From contig NZ_JAATJL010000001.1 of the NCBI RefSeq assembly GCF_011927905.1, positions 2,914,001 through 2,978,000 of the forward strand: DNA of 64,000 nt. The letters are read 5' to 3'. Below are positions 60,276-64,000 of this stretch, piece by piece (within the stretch, counting starts at the first letter, position 1; the number at the start of each line of letters is the position of its first letter). This DNA is from Arthrobacter pigmenti. Lineage in GTDB: Bacteria; Actinomycetota; Actinomycetes; Actinomycetales; Micrococcaceae. A program made the position numbers and the translations under genes. Below the pieces are notes generated by a model. That model did not search any database. It saw nothing but the letters and a program-made list of their open reading frames with translations, and was not told the DNA's origin.

Positions 60276-61277
60276 ATGCGCAAGTCAATCACTTCAGTAT
60301 CGGGAGCAGCGCTGCTTCTGCTTGCAGTGTCCGCCTGCGGCGACGCCGCGGGGCAGCAAAGCACCGGCGAAGTCAGCGAGAACTACCCCGAAGAGAACCT
60401 GACCATGGTCGTGGGCTACGGCCCCGGCGGAAGCACCGACGTCGGCGCCCGCCTCATGGCCGATGCCCTGGAGGACGAGCTCGGCGTCAGCATCACCGTG
60501 GAAAACCGGGAAGGCGCCGGCGGGCAGGTAGGCCTCACCGCCGTCGCGAACGCGCCCTGCGACGGCTACACCTTCGGCACAGCCAACTTTCCGTCCGCAA
60601 TCGTTTCGGTCCTCGATGAGAGCCGTGGCGCTACCTATGATCGCGAGAGCTTCGCACCGATCGCCCTGCAGGTAGTCGACCCCACCGCTATTGTTGTTGC
60701 CCCGGACAGCCCATACGAGACCATCGACGATCTCATCGCGGCGGCCGAAGAGAACCCCGGCGAGCTGCTCTACACAACCACCGGCGTGGCCAGCAACGAA
60801 CACTTCGCCATGGTTGCAGTACAGGAAGCCTCCGGCGCTGAGTTCTCACCGGTTCACTTCCCCGACGGCGGCGGCGCACCCAAGACCGCTTTCCTCGGAG
60901 GAGAAACTGAAATCTACGTCGCGAACGTCAGTGACGTCGTCGAAATGACAGAGAACGGTCAGGGCAAGGTCCTGGGCATCATGGACGAAGAGCGCAGCCC
61001 CTTCCTGCCGGACGTGCCAACCTTCACTGAAAGCGGGTACGACGTCGAAATCTCCTCCTCGCGTGGCTACACCTTCCCGTCGTGCGTACCTGAGCAGGCA
61101 GTAACGACCATCTCTGACGCGATGGGCACCATCATGGAGAACGAAGAGTTCCTCACCCCGATGCAGGAGCTCGGTCTGGCACCCAGCTACCGCGACGCAG
61201 AAGCATACGCGGAGTACTGGACCGAGACCCAGAACACCTTCGAGGAGCTCTTCCCGCTGGTTCGCGAGGAAGGCTAA
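60276..61277 (+). CDS. tctC: Tripartite tricarboxylate transporter substrate-binding lipoprotein, TctC/Bug family
   Basis: The 333-residue protein has a lipobox signal peptide (LLLLAVSAC, about residue 20). The Bug-family pattern is NLTMVVGYGPGGSTDVGARLMADAL, VENREGAGGQVGLTAVANAPCDGYTFG and PTAIVVAPDSPYETIDDLIAAAEENPGELLYTTTGVAS. AAGGAG precedes the ATG at 60276. Bug proteins bind carboxylates such as citrate or aromatic acids. The dehydrogenase and aldolase-like genes in the operon suggest a hydroxylated or oxo-di/tricarboxylate. Confidence 0.92.
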   Translation: MRKSITSVSGAALLLLAVSACGDAAGQQSTGEVSENYPEENLTMVVGYGPGGSTDVGARLMADALEDELGVSITVENREGAGGQVGLTAVANAPCDGYTFGTANFPSAIVSVLDESRGATYDRESFAPIALQVVDPTAIVVAPDSPYETIDDLIAAAEENPGELLYTTTGVASNEHFAMVAVQEASGAEFSPVHFPDGGGAPKTAFLGGETEIYVANVSDVVEMTENGQGKVLGIMDEERSPFLPDVPTFTESGYDVEISSSRGYTFPSCVPEQAVTTISDAMGTIMENEEFLTPMQELGLAPSYRDAEAYAEYWTETQNTFEELFPLVREEG

Positions 61278-61940
61278 ATGAGCACCTTCGCAAGCGTTCC
61301 CAAGAACGGATACCAGCCACTTTCAGCAGACCTGCGGGAACGCCTCTGGGCGGTTCCCACAGCGAACATCGGCGACGCCATGGAACGCCTCGGCGTGATG
61401 GATCCGGCAATCCATCCGGTGTGGTCGGGCGCCCGATGTGTTGGTACGGCCCACACAGTCTGGACCCGCGCCGGTGACAACCGGTACATCCACGAGGCGC
61501 TCGAATCGGTGCAACCGGGAGACGTAATAGTGGTCAGCGGTCAGGCGGATGAATCCCGCGCGCTGATCGGTGAGCTCATTGGTGGAAAGGCCAAGCTCCA
61601 AGGTGTGGAAGGCTTCGTGATCGACGGGGCTGTCAGGGACGCTCCAGGACTTGCTGAATACGCGATGCCCGTCTTCGCACGAACCGTGACCGCTGCCGGC
61701 CCGTACAAAAACGGGCCGGGCGTGGTGGGCGCAACCATCGCCGTCGGAGGTGTGCCGGTGAATCCTGGCGACATTATCGTTGGTGACGCAGACGGCGTCG
61801 TCGTCATTCCGCGCCAGTATGCAGACCAGGTAGTTGCCGGTGCCGAAGCCAAGCGGGACGCCGAGCAGGCTACGCGGGACCGCATCGACAGCGAGCTTCT
61901 TGATCGCGCGCCCAGTGCCGGAGTAGGCGCTCCCGGCTAG
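61278..61940 (+). CDS. RraA/LigK-like aldolase family protein (4-carboxy-4-hydroxy-2-oxoadipate aldolase / oxaloacetate decarboxylase type)
   Basis: The 220-residue protein has TANIGDAMERLGVMDPAIHPVW, the phosphate-site loop LIGELIGGKAKLQGVEGFVIDGAVRDAPGL with the R-D pair conserved in class II pyruvate aldolases, and GVPVNPGDIIVGDADGVVVIP. This family either cleaves 4-hydroxy-4-methyl/carboxy-2-oxoglutarate-type substrates or inhibits RNase E. In a catabolic operon the aldolase/decarboxylase role is far likelier. It starts directly after the tctC stop. The acidic residues usual after R-D-x-x are not obvious, so activity is not certain. Confidence 0.85.
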   Translation: MSTFASVPKNGYQPLSADLRERLWAVPTANIGDAMERLGVMDPAIHPVWSGARCVGTAHTVWTRAGDNRYIHEALESVQPGDVIVVSGQADESRALIGELIGGKAKLQGVEGFVIDGAVRDAPGLAEYAMPVFARTVTAAGPYKNGPGVVGATIAVGGVPVNPGDIIVGDADGVVVIPRQYADQVVAGAEAKRDAEQATRDRIDSELLDRAPSAGVGAPG

Positions 61941-61945
61941 AGTGA

Positions 61946-61975
61946 TTCCCGGCCGGGCCCCCACCCGGCCGGGAA
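61946..61975 (+). terminator. Terminator after the tct operon
   Basis: TTCCCGGCCGGG (61946-61957) and CCCGGCCGGGAA (61964-61975) form a perfect 12-bp stem with a 6-nt loop, five bases after the aldolase-like stop. There is no U tract. The IclR gene starts 33 bases later and would need readthrough or its own promoter. Confidence 0.75.
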
Positions 61976-62008
61976 CACCGTCCTGCAAATTCAGCTGAAA
62001 GAGACACC

Positions 62009-62806
62009 GTGGCACCGAATGATCAGTCGCCCATGCGATCGCTGGAACGCGCCTTCGATGTACTGGGCGTACTCGAGCAGAACATCCGCCCACTGCGCCT
62101 CACAGACATCGCGCAGCAGGCGGGATTGGCGATCAGCACAACGCAGCGCATCCTCAACGTGCTGGAGGGACGCGGCCTGGTTGAGCGTGATGAATCTACC
62201 TACCAGCTGGGCGTCGGCACTGTCCCTATGGCGCATGCGTTCCTGCGCGGCAACCGGCTCAGTGCAGCCGCACTTCCGGTCCTTCAGGAACTGGCGACGG
62301 CAACCGGGCTCACGGCATCGCTGTACGTCAAGTCCGGGAAGAGCCGCGTCGTGGTCGCGCGTGTGGAGGGCGAGCACCCCCTGCGCTACGCCCTCCCAAT
62401 TGGCGAGCGACTTCCGCTGCATCTGGGCGCCGGACGTGTGCTGGCTTCCGGAATGACCGACGAAGAAGTGGACGAACTCCTCCGTGCCGTTGAAGTCGTC
62501 CAGATGCAGTCCGGCGTGGAACTAACGCCAGAGGAGTTCAAGGATTCGCTTCAGGCAATCCGCGCCGACGGCTACCTCGTGGCTCACAGCGAACGGGCCG
62601 TCGACACCACGTCTGTGTCAGCTCCCGTGTTCAGCGGAAGCGGACGCATGGTGGGTGTCGTCGTGGTCAGTGGCTCCGACGCGCACATGAGCGGCGAAAA
62701 GGTGACTCAGGTGGTCTGGGAAGTACGGCAGGCAGCCCGCTCAATAGGACAGCGCCACCTCAGTGCCCCGGAACCGCTACAGGCTCGAAACACCATGGGC
62801 CGCTGA
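62009..62806 (+). CDS. IclR family transcriptional regulator of the tct locus
   Basis: The 265-residue protein has the winged helix domain LRLTDIAQQAGLAISTTQRILNVLEGRGLVERDESTYQLG (about residues 29-68) and the IclR ligand domain with YALPIGERLPLHLGAGRVLASG and GYLVAHSERAVDTTSVSAPVF. GTG is the start. Placed behind the tct operon, it probably senses the imported acid or a product and acts at the inverted repeat 57222-57244 (inference). Confidence 0.9.
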   Translation: MAPNDQSPMRSLERAFDVLGVLEQNIRPLRLTDIAQQAGLAISTTQRILNVLEGRGLVERDESTYQLGVGTVPMAHAFLRGNRLSAAALPVLQELATATGLTASLYVKSGKSRVVVARVEGEHPLRYALPIGERLPLHLGAGRVLASGMTDEEVDELLRAVEVVQMQSGVELTPEEFKDSLQAIRADGYLVAHSERAVDTTSVSAPVFSGSGRMVGVVVVSGSDAHMSGEKVTQVVWEVRQAARSIGQRHLSAPEPLQARNTMGR

Positions 62807-62812
62807 CGCAGG

Positions 62813-63979
62813 ATGGCAAAAGGGCGCCTCTCTGCGGCGATGTGGCTGATTTTCGTCCAAGCCGTCATTACCCAGGGAATGGCCTTCACGGTGCGCCCCA
62901 CAATCTCTTATCGGGCGCTCGAGATCGGGATTGCTCCTGCCTGGCTGGGCGCCCTGGCTGCGACCTACGCCGCCGCTCCCCTGCTGTGTGCACTGCTCGT
63001 TGGGCAGGCAACTGACCGGTTCGGGCCCAAGAAGATCATGGTGACCGGCACGTTGCTCATGGCTCTCTCGGGTGTTGCGCTGACTCTCGTTGGCGGCACC
63101 ACCTCCACCCTGATTCTCGGGAGCGTCTTGCTGGGCATCGGGCACCTGATGGCTGTCATCGGACAGCAAGCCGCTGTCGCCGGGCTGGCCCGGCCCGGAA
63201 AGCTTCAAGCGGCGTTCGGCCACTACACGCTTGCGGGATCATTGGGCCAGGCACTCGGTCCCGGTCTCATCGCCGTCTTCGGCGCGAATGCCACCATTCC
63301 TGATACCGGTTTGATCTTCACTGTAGCGACGGTGCTGATGGCGGCTTCGCTTGTCCTCGCCGTCGTACTTCCTGTCCGGCGCTCACGGGTTGCCCGCGGC
63401 GACGGTAAACCGGCAAGCTGGCGGGAAATACTCCGGATCCAGGGGCTGGTCCCCGCGATCACCATCACCGCGATTGTGCTCGCCGCCGTCGATATCACGC
63501 TCATCTACCTGCCGGTTCTCGGCGCGGAACTGGGCATCAGCGCCGGGATCGTCGGGCTACTCTTGTCCGTTCGCGCGGCATCGTCGATGGTTTCACGGTT
63601 CTTCCTTGGTGCGCTGGTTCGCGTGCTTGGCTCGGATCGGCTGCTGTTCCTCAGCCTGGTGATCGCCGCGGTGTCGATGGCCCTGGTGCCGCTGGGGATG
63701 CCAATGCCGGCACTCGTTGTCCTGCTTGTGTTCCTGGGGTTCGGACTTGGCATCGGTCAGCCCGTAACGATGGCCTGGCTCGCAGGTGCCGCGCCATCTG
63801 GGAGCCAGGGCAGGGCCATGTCGCTGCGGATCAGCGGCAGCCGGCTGGGTCAGATCGTCTTCCCAACCGCTGCGGGCGCGGTCGCCGCCGGATTCGGCGC
63901 ATCGGGCGCTCTCTGGGCAATGGCCGTGGCACTCGGGGCGGCAGGATTCATAGCCGGCCGGAACCCACTTGAGTCTTGA
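62813..63979 (+). CDS. MFS transporter
   Basis: The 388-residue protein has about 12 helices and a motif A, VGQATDRFGPKKIMVTG (about residues 64-80). The arrangement is that of small MFS permeases or exporters. It starts six bases after the IclR gene, so it is co-transcribed with it. The substrate is unknown; a second uptake or release route for the operon's acid is plausible. Confidence 0.85.
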   Translation: MAKGRLSAAMWLIFVQAVITQGMAFTVRPTISYRALEIGIAPAWLGALAATYAAAPLLCALLVGQATDRFGPKKIMVTGTLLMALSGVALTLVGGTTSTLILGSVLLGIGHLMAVIGQQAAVAGLARPGKLQAAFGHYTLAGSLGQALGPGLIAVFGANATIPDTGLIFTVATVLMAASLVLAVVLPVRRSRVARGDGKPASWREILRIQGLVPAITITAIVLAAVDITLIYLPVLGAELGISAGIVGLLLSVRAASSMVSRFFLGALVRVLGSDRLLFLSLVIAAVSMALVPLGMPMPALVVLLVFLGFGLGIGQPVTMAWLAGAAPSGSQGRAMSLRISGSRLGQIVFPTAAGAVAAGFGASGALWAMAVALGAAGFIAGRNPLES

Positions 63980-63990
63980 TCGTATAACGA
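63980..63990. promoter_or_regulatory. TCGTATAACGA element at the window end
   Basis: This 11-mer directly follows the MFS stop and matches the T-n-G-T-nnn-A-C-n-A pattern of GntR/FadR operators. It is the exact reverse complement of the site at 53421-53431. The gene it would serve lies beyond the edge. Confidence 0.4.
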
Positions 63991-64000
63991 AAGGTAAACA

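Noticed and set aside
1..64000. CRISPR arrays, tRNA/rRNA genes, complete insertion sequences and prophage genes
   Set aside because: Reading both strands I saw no regularly spaced repeats, no tRNA-like cloverleaf with CCA or T-loop consensus, no transposase or integrase, and no phage structural genes. A tRNA or covariance search would be needed to exclude these completely.

Overview
The window looks like chromosomal DNA of a high-GC Gram-positive actinobacterium, most likely a member of the Micrococcales/Micrococcaceae (Arthrobacter-like). The base composition looks high in GC by eye, starts are ATG/GTG with clear AGGAG-type ribosome sites, and many transporters are lipoprotein-dependent. There is an Arthrobacter-type copper amine oxidase and an actinobacterial SAM-IV-type riboswitch. 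I saw no rRNA, tRNA, CRISPR array, prophage or complete insertion sequence. The window is dominated by catabolic and transport operons, each with its own regulator.

Region 1 (1-17.4 kb, mostly minus strand). The end of a phosphonate-type importer is followed by a large catabolic locus. A minus-strand gene series runs M19 dipeptidase-like protein, muconolactone-isomerase-like protein, semialdehyde-type aldehyde dehydrogenase, IclR regulator, Asp/Glu-racemase-family enzyme, two peptide-type ABC permeases, phytoene-desaturase-like flavoprotein, fused double ABC ATPase, MFS exporter and family-5 binding lipoprotein. A divergent NMT1/SsuA-type ABC importer (14.7-17.4 kb) faces it. Both outward promoters carry the same 19-bp operator in mirror orientation (14155-14173 and 14653-14671). 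The two arms therefore look like one regulon for an unidentified substrate, and this is the best candidate here for an undescribed pathway.

Region 2 (17.4-25.2 kb). A LysR regulator is divergent from ridA-like, DUF1028, M20 amidohydrolase and aspA genes, with an MHS-type transporter downstream. A second, decayed copy of the aspA/M20 pair lies at 17.45-18.43 kb. Region 3 (25.1-31.7 kb) is an amine-utilisation locus: TetR regulator, copper amine oxidase, aldehyde dehydrogenase, APC permease and a small His-containing membrane protein. Region 4 (31.9-40 kb) holds a flavin monooxygenase, then a LacI-controlled sugar ABC importer without its own ATPase plus two oxidoreductases; the LacI control region has two inverted operators.

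Region 5 (40.2-57 kb) is a mosaic of short units. It has a YefM/YoeB toxin-antitoxin pair with its operator, a GlxA-like regulator facing an isochorismatase-type hydrolase, and metY behind a SAM riboswitch. It also has several stand-alone enzymes, a ribbon-helix-helix/toxin-like pair, an epoxide hydrolase and a 39-residue lysine-rich protein. Four genes between 46.8 and 52.7 kb are each broken by a single-base change in a homopolymer run, which means either local gene decay or local sequence error.

Region 6 (57.2-64 kb) is a tripartite tricarboxylate transporter operon (tctB-tctA-tctC) with a 6-phosphogluconate-dehydrogenase-like enzyme and an RraA/CHA-aldolase-like protein. These are followed by an IclR regulator and an MFS transporter, so it reads as a self-contained organic-acid uptake and degradation locus.
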